The notes: generated from the letters alone by a model not told the origin. 50,546 nt of DNA from Mycoplasmopsis cricetuli ATCC 35279 (GCF_000526955.1 NZ_JAHB01000006.1:1-50546); one strand, 5' to 3'. Positions 1 through 12,332 are shown, counted from the stretch's first letter. Program-made: numbers and translations.

Positions 1-236
1 AAATTATTTAAATCATTTGTATTGATTCCAAAATCAAAATCAGGAATTTCATTTAAATTATCTTCATCTTCATCATGTAAATTATTTAAAATATTTTGAA
101 TATTGGAATCTAAATTTCATTTTTTAAAATATTCTTTTTCATGAATATTTTTTATAATATCTTCTCCTACTCAAAATAATGCTGGATTATTTCAAAAAAC
201 TCTTTTAAATAAATTTCATTTAATTTCTTTTTCCAT
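1..236 (-). CDS. Partial protein of unknown function, cut by the left edge
   Basis: An open frame starts at the ATG at 236 and runs off the window, giving 78 residues. It begins MEKEIKWNLFKRVFW, continues with a charged stretch, and has a run of acidic residues (HDEDED) near residue 55. The visible part holds no clear membrane segment. It lies 133 bases downstream of an ABC ATPase on the same strand, so it may be the permease or another partner of that exporter, but this rests on position only. Three TGA codons are read as Trp. A poly-T tract (minus sense) sits in the gap before it. I do not recognise the family. Confidence 0.55.
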
Positions 237-300
237 TAAAAAAAATTATAGTAAATTTTAATTTGTTTAGATTAGAAAAAATATTTTTTTATTTTTTATT

Positions 301-319
301 AAAAAAAAAAAAAAAAAAA
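301..319. repeat. A19 homopolymer tract (T19 on the minus strand)
   Basis: Nineteen consecutive A on the plus strand lie between the end of the ABC ATPase gene (370) and the start of the next minus-strand gene (236). Long homopolymers slip during replication, so the tract length may vary and could affect expression of the downstream gene. Confidence 0.9.
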
Positions 320-369
320 TACAGCATTTTTTATATTTAATGATGTATTTTAATTTTAAGACAAAAAAT

Positions 370-1107
370 TTATTTAATATTAATTAAATCTTCAAATTTT
401 TTTAAATCATTTTCAATGTACTTATTATAAGTTTCTTCAATTGATTCGGTTTTTGGACCAGTATAAACTATTACACCTTTATTGATAATAGTAAGAGAGT
501 TGCAATAACGTTCAAGTTCAGATAAAATATGCGAACTTAAAATAATTGTTTTACCATTTTCATTCATTGCTTTTAATACTTTATAAAGTTCAATTCTTGC
601 TTTAGGATCTAAATTAGCTGCAGGTTCATCTAAAATTCAAATATCTGAATTTGAAATAATTGCTTCAATAATTAATACCTTCTTTTTTTCTCCTGATGAA
701 AAAGTATAAGGTCTTTTTTTTCTTCGATCATACAAACCAAACAATTTTAAGTAATGAGTGATTTTTTCTTTAGCTTCTTTTCTTTTTAATCCATCTAAAA
801 GAGCAAAAAAGTATAAATAATCTCAAAGTTTAATATCTTTTTCAAAATTAGTTTTTTCAGGAATATATGTAACTTTTGAAGCAATAGATTTTTCTCTTGC
901 ATTGTGGCCATTAATAAAAATCTCTCCTTTATAAGATATAATGGCATTAATTATGGATTTAATTGTTGTTGTTTTACCTGCTCCATTTTCTCCAATCAGA
1001 GCATGAAAATCTCCCTTTTTCACAGTGAAATTTAAATTTTTAATTCCAGCATTAGTTTTTTTAAAAATTTTTGTTAAGTTGATAATTTCAATAGCATTGT
1101 TATTCAT
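370..1107 (-). CDS. ABC transporter ATP-binding protein (exporter type)
   Basis: A 245-residue nucleotide-binding domain of the BcrA/CcmA exporter type. The Walker A motif GENGAGKTT is near residue 41, a signature FSSGEKKK replaces the usual LSGGQ, Walker B ends in WILDEPAANLD, and the switch histidine lies in ILSSHILSE. The ATG at 1107 is preferred over one at 1182 because AGAAGGAT sits a short distance upstream of 1107 on the minus strand, and the protein then begins with a normal NBD strand. Two TGA codons encode Trp. Its membrane partner is not visible; the gene cut by the left edge is a candidate. The substrate cannot be inferred. Confidence 0.9.
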
Positions 1108-1357
1108 AATTAAAAATGATCCTTCTTTATGTATGTTAAATATTATAACTAATATTTTTTTAAATATTTGTTTTGAATACAAAAAATTTAGCTATGGATA
1201 CTTTTTCAGTTAAAATATTTTCTTGTTTTTAGTTAAATTTGAGTAAATTAAATATTTTTATTAACTTGATATTTAATATATGCAGGTATTTTTTTAAAAT
1301 AATTAACATTTTTTAATTAAGTAATTTTGATAAAAATTCACAAGTGAATAAAAATAA
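1108..1357. other. Intergenic AT-rich stretch, no gene seen
   Basis: No open frame of meaningful length lies between the ABC ATPase start and the pseudogene remnant. The minus-strand promoter of the ABC ATPase should lie here, but I see no convincing -35/-10 pair. Part of it may be further decayed sequence of the protease-like gene, too eroded to read. Confidence 0.5.
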
Positions 1358-1635
1358 AATAAAAAAGATTTCAAGATTTTAATAAATTTTAATTGTGATA
1401 AAACAAGGATTTTTAATTATTCTAAAAGACTAATGATTGATTTTGATATTCAAATTTTAGATTCTAAAAATAATATTATCTATGAAATAAAAAAAATATA
1501 AATAGAAATGTAGAATATATCAAATTTAATGTTTTAGAATCTAGTGAATACAAAGTTAAGCTAATTATACTTTATAACCTAACAGAATTTATATATGTTA
1601 CAGATATTCCATATACATATTCTCTTGAATTGTAA
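1358..1635 (+). pseudogene. Frameshifted remnant, C-terminal end of a secreted protease-like protein
   Basis: Two overlapping frames together read as one protein tail. Frame one (1358-1498) gives MIDFDIQILDSKNNIIYE and hits a stop just after an A8 run at 1489-1496. Frame two (from 1501) resumes with SNRNVEYIKFNVLESSEYKV and ends at TAA 1633-1635. The pattern of a DFDI strand, a DSKNN turn and a late NVEYIKFNV...YKVKL strand resembles the beta-sandwich at the C-terminus of mycoplasma subtilisin-like (S8) peptidases. No catalytic part, start codon or ribosome site is visible upstream, and stops crowd the frame before 1358. I read it as the residue of a deleted gene. The family assignment is from memory of the pattern. 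Confidence 0.55.
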
Positions 1636-1756
1636 TTTTAAAAAAAATTTAAACTACAAAAAATAAATTGATAGTATAAAATCTTACATATTTTATCCCT
1701 ATCTTTAAAGCTATATAAAAGCTTAAAGGAAGTTTTTTTATTGTGCTAAATTAAAT

Positions 1757-2143
1757 TTAATATAGAAAAAAACAAATAATTGTAGCAATAGCGTTTCAAA
1801 GAAAAGAAAAGAAAAAAGTTCAATCACTTTTTATTTTTTCTGAATTTTTTTGTATTTTATTTAAATTAATTTTTTCATTGTTTTTGATATTTTTAGTTTT
1901 AATAATTCTTTTTAAAAAACTATGTTTTCCAAATCAAATTAAAAGCACTAAAAAGCAAGTAATAGCAAATGAAGTTGCAAGAGCATTAATTAACTGAATG
2001 TGAGAATTAAAATCATATTTTAAACTTGAAATACCAAACATAATTAAAAACACTAAAATAAAAAAAACAAAAATAACGTAAAATCGCATTGTTTTAATTT
2101 CTTGTTTTAACAAATATCATAAATAAACAATTAGTTCTTTCAT
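1757..2143 (-). CDS. Small membrane protein, possibly DUF3899-like
   Basis: A 128-residue protein. The first half has two hydrophobic segments: about residues 21-37 (FYVIFVFFILVFLIMFG) and about 51-71. A Lys/Asn-rich polar stretch (80-106) follows, then a third hydrophobic segment at the C-terminus (109-128, with WNAIATIICFF). The ATG at 2143 has GGAGAT just upstream and lies 8 bases after the oppF stop, so the two are probably co-transcribed. The arrangement resembles small DUF3899-type membrane proteins of mycoplasmas, but no diagnostic motif is visible and function is unknown. Confidence 0.7.
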
Positions 2144-2151
2144 TTATCTCC

Positions 2152-3510
2152 TTATTTGAAATTATCTAAAACAAAATGAGTTTTAGAAATTTTTATATAT
2201 TTAGAATTTTGAGTTTTTTCAAAATTAAAATTTTTCAAATCATTAGTGTGTGTTAATGAAGAAAGCAACAATGATTTTGTATATGGATGGATTGGATTTT
2301 CAAAAATTTCAAACACAGTTCCTTGCTCAACAATTTGTCCTTGATACAAAACAATAACATCATCACTAATAAATCTAACCATATTTAAATCATGAGCTAT
2401 AAATAAAATAGCTATATTTTTTTGATTGCATAAATCTTTTAACAAATTAACAATTTGTGCTTGAATTGAAATATCAAGCGATGAAATTGGTTCATCAGCT
2501 ATAATCAATTTTGGATTAGCAAGAAGTGCTCTGGCTATAGAAATTCGTTGTTGTTGTCCTCCGCTAAATTGAAAGGGATAGCGATTTACTCAATTTTCAT
2601 TTAATCCAACTTCTTTAAGCGCAGATGATATTAATTGATCTATAATAATTTGTTTCAAAAAATATCTTTTGATTTTTAAAATAATTTTTTGAAACAATAA
2701 ATATTTTTGAAATTTAAATTTTCAAAAATCTCAATTTGATATACCTTTTAAATGCATTTCTGTTTTCATTAATTTGATATATGTTTTTAATTTTTTGTAT
2801 TCTTTAATTAATAAATTTAAATTTTCTTTTTGAATTTTAGTTATTGCTAAAAATTTTTTTTTGATTATAGTTTTTTTTAATTTATTTTTTAATTTAAATA
2901 ATTTTTTTATTTTTTTTTCAGTTTGATATTCATTTGAATTTTCTAAAAAATTAATTTTAAAGTAATTGTTTAGATTATTTTGTATTTGTTTATTAAAAAT
3001 ATTTAAATTTTTTATTAAAACATCAATTTTGCATGATAAATTCAATTGATTAAAATCTAATTCATTTAAAAGAAAATAACAAAAACCATTTTTTTTAAAA
3101 ATAAAATCTTGATATGTATCTTTTTGCAAAAAATTGTTTATTTGGTTTAGTTTTGATTTATAAGTTTTAAAAGTTAAAATTGGCAATTTTAGTGTTTGGT
3201 AAATTAACTCAAAATTATTTAATGAATCAATAGGATTTTGAAAAATAATTTGTGTATTTTGACGCAACCTTTTTAAGTTTTGTTTTGTTGGTTTTAACTT
3301 TGAATAAGTAATTCCATCAATAATTATTTCACCTTCATAATCATCAATTAATCTAGTTATAATTTTTCCAATTGTTGTTTTCCCTGATCCTGATTTGCCA
3401 ATTAAACCAAGAATTTTTCCATTTTGCAATGAAAAACTAACATTTGATAGTTCAAATGCATGTTTGTTACTGATATATTTTTTTGAAATATTTTTTACTT
3501 TTAGTATCAC
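2152..3510 (-). CDS. oppF: Oligopeptide ABC transporter ATP-binding protein OppF
   Basis: A 452-residue ATPase of the Opp/Dpp importer family. Walker A (GKSGSGKTT) is near residue 39 and the Q-loop ([11 protein letters not shown]) near 88. The signature FSGGQQQR is only near residue 316, followed by [12 protein letters not shown] and the family C-terminal motif HPYTKSLL near 403. Classical OppF is about 300 residues with some 70 between Q-loop and signature. Here about 220 residues lie between them, mostly Lys/Asn/Leu-rich and probably helical; such insertions are known in mycoplasma OppF. It should drive peptide uptake with OppB, OppC and OppD, but none of these is adjacent: upstream is fpg, divergently transcribed. 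Confidence 0.9.
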
Positions 3511-3577
3511 AAATTTTCCTTATTAAAAATTATAACTTTTAATTAATATTAAAAAAGTTAATTATAATTAAATAGTT

Positions 3578-4438
3578 ATGCCAGAATATCCAGAAGTTAC
3601 TATTGTTAGAAAAACACTTCAAACTGAAGTGAAAGGATCCCAAATTATAAATGTAAAAATATGAGATCCAAAATTTATTAAAAATACTAATGCTAAAAAT
3701 TTTGAAGAATTTATTAAAGGAGAAACAATTGAAGATATTTCCAATACTGGAAAATTTTTAGTTTATCATTTATCAAATAACAAAAGAGTTATTTCTCATT
3801 TAAGAATGGAAGGCAAATATTATTTAAGAGATCCAAAAATTCTTGAAAACTACCATTACAATCATGATTATTTATATTTTTATTTAAATAATGGAAAAGT
3901 TTTAGCTTACAATGATACACGTAAATTTGGAAGTTTTGAAATAGTTAAGCAAGAAGATGAACACAAAAGTATTAGTGAAATTAAAAATCTTGCAGAACTT
4001 CCTGGGTTTGTTGATGTTGAAAAGTTATACCAAAAACTTTCAAAATCAAACAAATCAATTAAAACTGTTTTGTTAGATCAATCATTAATTTTAGGGATTG
4101 GTAATATTTATGCTGATGAAAGTTTGCATTTGTCTAAAGTTTATCCAATGACAAAAGCAAAACTAATTTCGCTTGAAAAATTAAAAGAAATTTTACAAAA
4201 TGCTCAAAAAATTATGGATGAAAGCATTATGCTTGGAGGAAGTTCAGTTCACACTTATCGAGCTGTTAATGGTGTGATTGGTACATTTCAAAATAAACTA
4301 AAAGTTTATGGAAGAGCAAAAAAAGTTTGTTTACAATGTAAGAGAGCTGCAATTGAAAAAGTTAAATTAGATTTTAAACCAAATGGAAGAGGAACTAGTT
4401 TTTGCCCAAATTGTCAAAGAGAGAAACATGAAAAATAA
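3578..4438 (+). CDS. mutM: Formamidopyrimidine-DNA glycosylase (Fpg/MutM)
   Basis: A 286-residue bifunctional glycosylase/AP lyase that removes oxidised purines such as 8-oxoguanine. The N-terminus MPEYPEV supplies the catalytic proline (after Met removal) and glutamate. HLRMEGK carries the conserved lysine. The C-terminal zinc finger is complete: CLQC, then GRGTSFCPNCQ with the conserved arginine. Full length for the family. It is first in a plus-strand cluster and its last 11 bases overlap the nicotinamidase start. It diverges from oppF across 67 bases that must hold both promoters. Confidence 0.95.
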
Positions 4439-4961
4439 ATTAACATTTGTTATTGATATGATTAATGGTTTTACCAAAGAAGGACCATTAGCTAGCAAGA
4501 CAATTCAAAAAATTATTGCACCAATGCAAAAATATTTAAAAAATCAGAAAAATATCATTTTTATTTGTGATGCACATAGTAGTAATGATTTAGAAATGAA
4601 ACAATATCCACTACATTGTCAAAGTGGTAGTTTTGAAGCAAAAATTGTTGATGAATTAAATGAATTTGTAACCAAAACAAACGTTTTTTATAAAAACACA
4701 ACTAATGCTTTTTGAGAACTTTTTCAAAGTGACATTTGATTAAAATATGATTCATTTGAACTTCTTGGTTGTTGCACTGATATTTGTATTTTAGAATTTG
4801 CTCTAACATTAAAATCATATTTTAATAAAATTCAACTAGATAAACCAATTATAGTTCATTCAAAATTAACTGCAACTTTTAACAATAAAAAACACAACAG
4901 TGAACAATTTCATAATTTTGCATTACAATTAATGAAACAAGCTGGAATTGAGATAATTTAA
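4428..4961 (+). CDS. pncA: Nicotinamidase / isochorismatase-family hydrolase
   Basis: A 177-residue cysteine hydrolase. The expected triad is visible: Asp10 in FVIDMINGF, Lys89 in YKNTTNAF, and Cys116 in LLGCCTDICI. DAHSSND and YPLHC supply the usual metal-site pattern (Asp-x-His and a later His). It should convert nicotinamide to nicotinate, feeding NAD synthesis together with nadE at 12.4 kb. The ATG at 4428 lies inside the 3' end of mutM with GAGAG upstream, so translation is probably coupled. Three TGA codons encode Trp. Another isochorismatase-like substrate cannot be excluded, but mycoplasmas have no isochorismate pathway. Confidence 0.85.
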
Positions 4962-4962
4962 A

Positions 4963-5295
4963 ATGTCAAAAAAAGTTATTGATTTTCATGGTTGAACTAC
5001 TGAAGAAGCAATTCCTAAACTTGAACACATCATTAATGATTTAAAAAATGGTAAAATTGCAGAAATTGAAATTATTACAGGAAAAGGAACTGGAACTATT
5101 AAAAATATAACAATTGATATCTTAGATAAAAATTCAATTTCTTATGTTTTAAAAAATGATGGAGGATCACTAATTGCTTACATTAAAGAAAATAGGCAAA
5201 CATTTTTTCAAAAAATGTTTAAAAGATCATCTCAAGAAGTCCCAACACAAAAAGAAATAAATTTTCTCTTTGAAGAGTATAAAAATAAGTTATAA
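4963..5295 (+). CDS. Small Smr-domain protein
   Basis: A 110-residue protein consisting mainly of one Smr domain, the small nuclease-like or nucleic-acid-binding domain found at the end of MutS2. Diagnostic pieces are DFHGWTTEEA at residues 7-16 and the glycine-rich loop IITGKGTGTI near 40-49. The last 35 residues form a polar tail. No MutS2 ATPase part is present, so it is a free-standing Smr protein. The ATG follows one base after the pncA stop. Its position behind the mutM repair gene fits a role on DNA, but Smr proteins also act on RNA or ribosomes. Confidence 0.8.
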
Positions 5296-5304
5296 TGTGT
5301 TTCT

Positions 5305-5721
5305 ATGAAAAAAATTTTTAGAAAAGCTTTTTATGATGCTAAAGGGCATCTAAAAAAAGGTAACATTTTTATGTTAGCTGTTGCCTTTATTTTAGGTAGC
5401 GTATTTAGTGCATTAGTGTCATCATTTGCAAATGACATTTTAATGGGTTTAATTAACTATCTTTCTGGATTTGATAAAAAAGGTGATGAAATTATTAAGT
5501 ATGGAATGAACATTAGCAAATTTGTAGGAAGTTTAATGTATTTTATTATTGTTACACTATTTGTATTTGTTTTCTTACTTATTTATTATTTAATTAAAAG
5601 ATTAATTGAATCACGCAAACCAGTAGTTGAAGAAATTAAACCTGAACCAAAACCAACAATTGAAGAACAAATTTTAACTGAGTTAAAGCAATTGAATGTT
5701 AATTTAACCAATAAAAAATAA
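5305..5721 (+). CDS. mscL: Large-conductance mechanosensitive channel MscL
   Basis: A 138-residue two-helix channel protein that opens under membrane tension to release solutes in osmotic downshock. Family features: KKGNIFMLAVAFILGSVFSA at residues 17-36 (first membrane helix), then SFANDILMGLINYL. The second helix is about residues 70-95, and a cytoplasmic C-terminal helix ends TIEEQILTELKQLN. The family usually reads KRGNVxDLAVAVIIG; here Asp is replaced by Met in the first helix. The ATG at 5305 is 9 bases after the Smr gene with no clear ribosome site, so coupled translation is likely. A strong stem-loop terminator follows. Confidence 0.88.
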   Translation: MKKIFRKAFYDAKGHLKKGNIFMLAVAFILGSVFSALVSSFANDILMGLINYLSGFDKKGDEIIKYGMNISKFVGSLMYFIIVTLFVFVFLLIYYLIKRLIESRKPVVEEIKPEPKPTIEEQILTELKQLNVNLTNKK

Positions 5722-5745
5722 GTCCTAAAATAGGGCTTTTATTTT
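5721..5745 (+). terminator. Stem-loop terminator after mscL
   Basis: AGTCCTA (5721-5727) pairs with TAGGGCT (5731-5737) across a three-base loop, followed by TTTATTTT. It ends the mutM-pncA-smr-mscL unit. Confidence 0.85.
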
Positions 5746-5813
5746 GCATTTTTCAGTTAAAAAAATTTTTTTAATGATTTTAATTTTCAATTTATTTTTA
5801 ATTTATAAATGTT

Positions 5814-5819
5814 TATAAT
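5814..5819 (+). promoter_or_regulatory. -10 box of the upp transcription unit
   Basis: TATAAT lies 30 bases before the upp start, in the spacer after the mscL terminator. No good -35 box is visible. A clear GGAGGG ribosome site follows at about 5841-5846. Confidence 0.6.
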
Positions 5820-5849
5820 TACATAAATGTAATTAAAAATGGAGGGTTT

Positions 5850-6476
5850 ATGTTAAAAGTGATTTCTCATCCCCTTATTGATATTAAATTAACTAAAATG
5901 CGTCAAAAAGATACAGATCATTTAACATTCAAAAATAATTTAAGTGAAATAGCTTCTTTAATGATGTATGAAATCATGCGTGATTATCAAACCAAAAAAT
6001 ATCAAATTACTACTGCACTTGGACAAAAATACCTTGGAAGTAAGTTTGATAAAGAAATAGTTATTGTTCCAATATTACGTGCTGGACTTGGAATGGTTGA
6101 TGGACTTTTACAACTTCTTCCTCAAGCTAGAATTGGGCATATTGGAATTTATCGCAATGAAGAAACTTTAGAACCTGTTGAATATTTTTATAAAATTCCT
6201 GAAGTTCCAAAAGATTCAAAAATTATTGTAGTTGATCCAATGCTTGCAACTGGTAATTCTGCAGTAGATGCTATCAGAGCACTTCAAAAAGATAACTTTA
6301 TTAATATTGAACTTGTTTGCTTAGTTGGAGTAAAAGAAGGAATTGCTAACGTAGAAAAAAACTTTGGAAGTGATTTTAAAATTTATTTAGCAGCACTTGA
6401 TAAAAAACTAAATAGTAAAGGATATATTGAACCTGGATTAGGTGATGCAGGTGATCGTATTTTTGGAACTAAATAA
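5850..6476 (+). CDS. upp: Uracil phosphoribosyltransferase
   Basis: A 208-residue enzyme making UMP from uracil and PRPP, the main pyrimidine salvage step in mollicutes. It shows the family start MLKVISHPLIDIKLTKMR, the VPILRAGLGM segment, the PRPP loop VVDPMLATGNSA near residues 127-138, and the C-terminal GLGDAGDRIFGT uracil-binding tail. Full length. A strong ribosome site (GGAGGG) precedes it. Its stop codon shares one base with the ATG of the next gene, so expression is coupled with the ECF component. Confidence 0.97.
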   Translation: MLKVISHPLIDIKLTKMRQKDTDHLTFKNNLSEIASLMMYEIMRDYQTKKYQITTALGQKYLGSKFDKEIVIVPILRAGLGMVDGLLQLLPQARIGHIGIYRNEETLEPVEYFYKIPEVPKDSKIIVVDPMLATGNSAVDAIRALQKDNFINIELVCLVGVKEGIANVEKNFGSDFKIYLAALDKKLNSKGYIEPGLGDAGDRIFGTK

Positions 6477-7207
6477 TGAAAATTGCAAAAAACAATTCTA
6501 CTAAACATGAAATTTTTAAAATTGCTTTATCGGGGGTTATTTTAGCACTTGCTTTACTTTTTGATTTAATCGGTAAAGCATTTCCTAATATTTTTGGTTT
6601 TTTAAAACTTAATTTTTCTTTAATTCCAATTTTATTTGGAACTTATTTAGTTGGAAAAAAATATGGACTCGTTATTTTATTTTTAAATTTTTTAATTGGC
6701 CCTGTTTTTCCTGATGCAAATTCAATTGATATTAGATACTTAGGATCATTTGCTATTTTAATTGTTCATAGTGTTTTTATATTAACTCAAATTGGAGTTT
6801 TTTCATTGATTTTAAAAATTAGTAAAAATTGACTTGAACTAATTTCTCGTAAAAATAAATTTTTAAAATATTACATTGTTTACTCAATTTCAATAATTGT
6901 AGCAATTTCTATTACAATTTTAATTATTTCAACTATAAATACATTTTTAATTAATTTAATTTATTTAAAACTTTTTTTTAAAGAGTCATTTTCATTAACT
7001 GTTATGCTTGAAAAATATTCAGAAACATTTAAAAATTTATTTTTTGGAATTGACAATTATTTTTTAGGATCATATACAATTTATATTGTTTTTAATTTAA
7101 TTAATTTAATTGTAAATACTTTTATAATTACATTAATTTGAATTATTGATTGAAAAACCAAATTTATTAGTAATTTTCGTAGAAAATATAATCATATTTC
7201 ATATTAA
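6476..7207 (+). CDS. ECF transporter S component, membrane protein
   Basis: A 243-residue integral membrane protein with about six hydrophobic segments (near residues 15-35, 45-80, 85-115, 128-160, 200-225). The first half resembles RibU-like and MPN527-like S components: LKLNFSLIPILFGTYLVG fits the LxLxDIPxLI motif, followed by GPVFPDANS. S components bind a vitamin or other small ligand and work with a shared EcfT/EcfA module encoded elsewhere. The TAATG overlap with upp could hint at a pyrimidine-related ligand, but that is only positional. The second half is diverged. Confidence 0.75.
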
Positions 7208-7220
7208 AAGAAAGGTATAA

Positions 7221-9551
<2,331 letters not shown>

Positions 9552-9561
9552 AGGGAGAAAT

Positions 9562-12282
9562 ATGAAAAAAACCAAAATAACACCTTTTTATTACATTACA
9601 ACTGATATGCAAAATGTCGCCTTTCCAGGAACAGTACATGAATTCTTGATAAATAAAGAGCATGATCATGAAAATGCAAATAGATTAAACTTAATTAAAA
9701 ATTTACAAGGATTAAATCTTGAAGATAAATTAGAAAATTTAGTTATTTTATATCGAGCTGGGGATTTTGAAAATTTTCCTGAAGCTAAAAATAATTTATC
9801 TGAATACCAAATTGGAAAAGATAATCAAGATTTAGATATTTATAAAAATGGAATTTATGTAAAGATTATTCAGGTGGTTGAACAAGATAGTGATTATCTT
9901 TTAATTTATAAAGTAATTGCTCCTTTTGAAGTTTCCAAATTTAATAATGATCCAAAAGAGCTAACAAATGAATTAATTGCAAAAATTGTTCAAAACAAAA
10001 AAATTGATGCTGATGATAACAAAATTATTTCAACTCAGCAAGTTTATGGAGAAATTGAATTTTTTGATGAAAATGAATATGATTTTTTAGATAAAAAAGA
10101 TAACAAAGACAAAAAAACATTTAGTGATTTGCTTAAAACAGTTTTTGAAAAAAATTCAACTAATAAAGGTGAAATTACTTCATTTTTATTGCAATCAATT
10201 CCAAGTAAAAATAAAAAAATTACCACATGAAATGATATTGAAGAATTTATTAAAAAATATAATGATTATTATTTTGCAGATCCAAAAAAACATCAACTAG
10301 CTCGTGAACTTACTTTTTTAAACTTTGCAAATAAAATTATTTTACAAGATATTTTAAAATACAAATTTTTATTTGAATTCTCATCAGAATCATATGATGA
10401 ATTAATGGAACAAATTCATTATTACTTGGCAACTTTATTTGAAAGTGAAAGTAAAATTAATCGAAAAATTTCATTAAAATTAAATGAACAACAAGATGAT
10501 TTTATGTTACGTGAAAGATACAAAACTTTAAAAGAATTAGTCGATAAAGAACAAAGTTTAGATGAGTATCAAAAAACTATTAAAAACAATAAATTAAGTA
10601 ACCGTTATCCAATTTGAATTCAAAATTCAATTCAGAAAGAAGGTGATCGAATTGCTGAAATGATGAGTTCATCTCCTGAAGTTAATATTGTAAAAACATA
10701 TATTGATTTAATGAAAAAATTGCCATGAAGATTAACTCAAAAAGAAAAATTAGATATTAAAACTGTTCAAGAAACTCTTGAGAAATACCATTATGGTCTT
10801 GAGGAAGTTAAAGAAAGAATTATTGAACATATTGCTGTGTTAATTAAAGGTAAGAGAGTTCTTTCCAAAAGTGAATCTAAACGTATTTCAGTTGATAAAA
10901 AAACTGAAATTGATATGAATTTATTTAAAGATAGTGAAAATGAGCTCAAATCATTTAACAATGTTCCAATTTTAACTTTAATTGGTCCTCCTGGTACAGG
11001 AAAAACTTCACTTACTAAAGCAATTGCTGAAGCGCTTGGAAGAAAAATTATTAAAGTTTCTCTTGGAGGTGTTAGAGATGAAGCGGAGATTCGTGGACAT
11101 CGTAAAACCTATGTAGGGGCAATGCCTGGAAAAATTATTAAGGCAATTTTAAAAGCTAAAGTTTCAAATCCTGTTATTTTACTTGATGAAATTGATAAAA
11201 TGTCTTCTGATTCAATTAAAGGTGATCCAGCTAGCGCAATGCTTGAAGTGCTTGATCCTGAACAAAATACTAAATTTCAAGATCACTATCTTGAACATGA
11301 ATATGATCTATCAAAAGTAATTTTTATTGCTACTGCTAACTATTATGAAGGAATTCCTGAAGCTCTTCTGGATCGGGTTGAATTAATTGAAGTTCATGCA
11401 TATACTTTAACTGAAAAACTTAAAATTGCTCGTAAACATTTAATTCCTAAGGTAATTGAACAATCATATATTAATGAAAATTTATTTAAACTTTCAGAGG
11501 AAAATTTAGAATATTTAATTACACACTATACACGTGAAAGTGGGGTGAGAAATCTCAAAAAGGTTTTAGATAAAATTGCTCGTAAAATTAGTATGAAAAC
11601 TGAATTTGATCAATCAATTAAAGAATTTGAAATTACCAAAGAAATTTTAACTGACTTTTTAGGTCCAATTATTTTTAATACTAAAAAACATGTTCAAACT
11701 TATACCGCTGGAGTTGTTAATGGATTAGCTTATACTTCATATGGTGGAAGTACATTACAAATTGAAGTTAATATTATTCCTGGAAAAGGAAAATTAAAAT
11801 TAACTGGTTTATTAAAAGAAGTAATGCAAGAATCAGCTATGATCTCACTTTCATATGTACGTTCAAATGCTAAAAAATTTGGAATTGAAGATTTTAATTT
11901 TGATGAAAATACTTTGCATATTCATGTACCTGAGGGAGCAACACCAAAAGATGGTCCAAGTGCTGGAGTAACTTTTACAACAGCAATTCTATCAGCAATT
12001 AAAAATCAGCCTATTTCATCAGAATATGCCATGACAGGAGAAGTAACATTACGAGGAAGGGTTCTTGAAATTGGTGGTTTAAGAGAAAAATCATTTGCAG
12101 CATATCAACAAAAAATTAAATATGTATTTATTCCTGAAAATAATGAACGTAATTTACAAAAAATTCCAGCCGAAATTAAAGAAAAAATTATTTATATTCC
12201 AGTTGAAAATTATGATGATATTTATGATGTGCTATTTTTAAATAAAAAACCTAAAAGAACTATTATCACTAAAGTTGACTAA
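9562..12282 (+). CDS. lon: ATP-dependent protease Lon
   Basis: A 906-residue serine protease that degrades misfolded and regulatory proteins in the cytosol. An N-terminal substrate domain ([10 protein letters not shown] near the start) and a helical region come first. The AAA module follows with GPPGTGKTS (about residue 475), then [18 protein letters not shown]. The protease domain carries Ser800 in [11 protein letters not shown] and Lys843 in GGLREKS, 43 residues apart as in E. coli Lon. The ATG at 9562 is chosen because GGGAGA lies 6 bases upstream; an earlier in-frame ATG at 9538 would overlap leuS. Co-transcribed with leuS. A terminator overlaps its stop codon. Confidence 0.97.
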
Positions 12283-12307
12283 AAGTGTTGTAAAAACACT
12301 TTTTTTA
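12281..12307 (+). terminator. Stem-loop terminator after lon
   Basis: AAAGTGTT pairs with AACACTTT across a short loop, followed by a T run. It begins inside the lon stop codon and ends the upp-ECF-leuS-lon unit. Confidence 0.85.
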
Positions 12308-12332
12308 AACCAATTTTTAAGTAAAAGTAAAA

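Noticed and set aside
1108-1182. Longer start for the ABC ATPase at 1182
   Set aside because: The extra 25 residues do not fit an NBD N-terminus, and the AGAAGGAT site lies inside them at the right distance for the ATG at 1107.
1025-1213. Plus-strand hydrophobic open frame of 62 codons
   Set aside because: It is antisense to the start of the ABC ATPase. The hydrophobic look comes from reverse-complemented AT-rich Lys/Asn codons.
1700-1740. Possible terminator after the protease remnant (TTTAAAGC ... AGCTTAAA, then T7)
   Set aside because: The stem is bulged and five bases separate it from the T run. It may be a leftover of the lost gene, but it is too weak to list.
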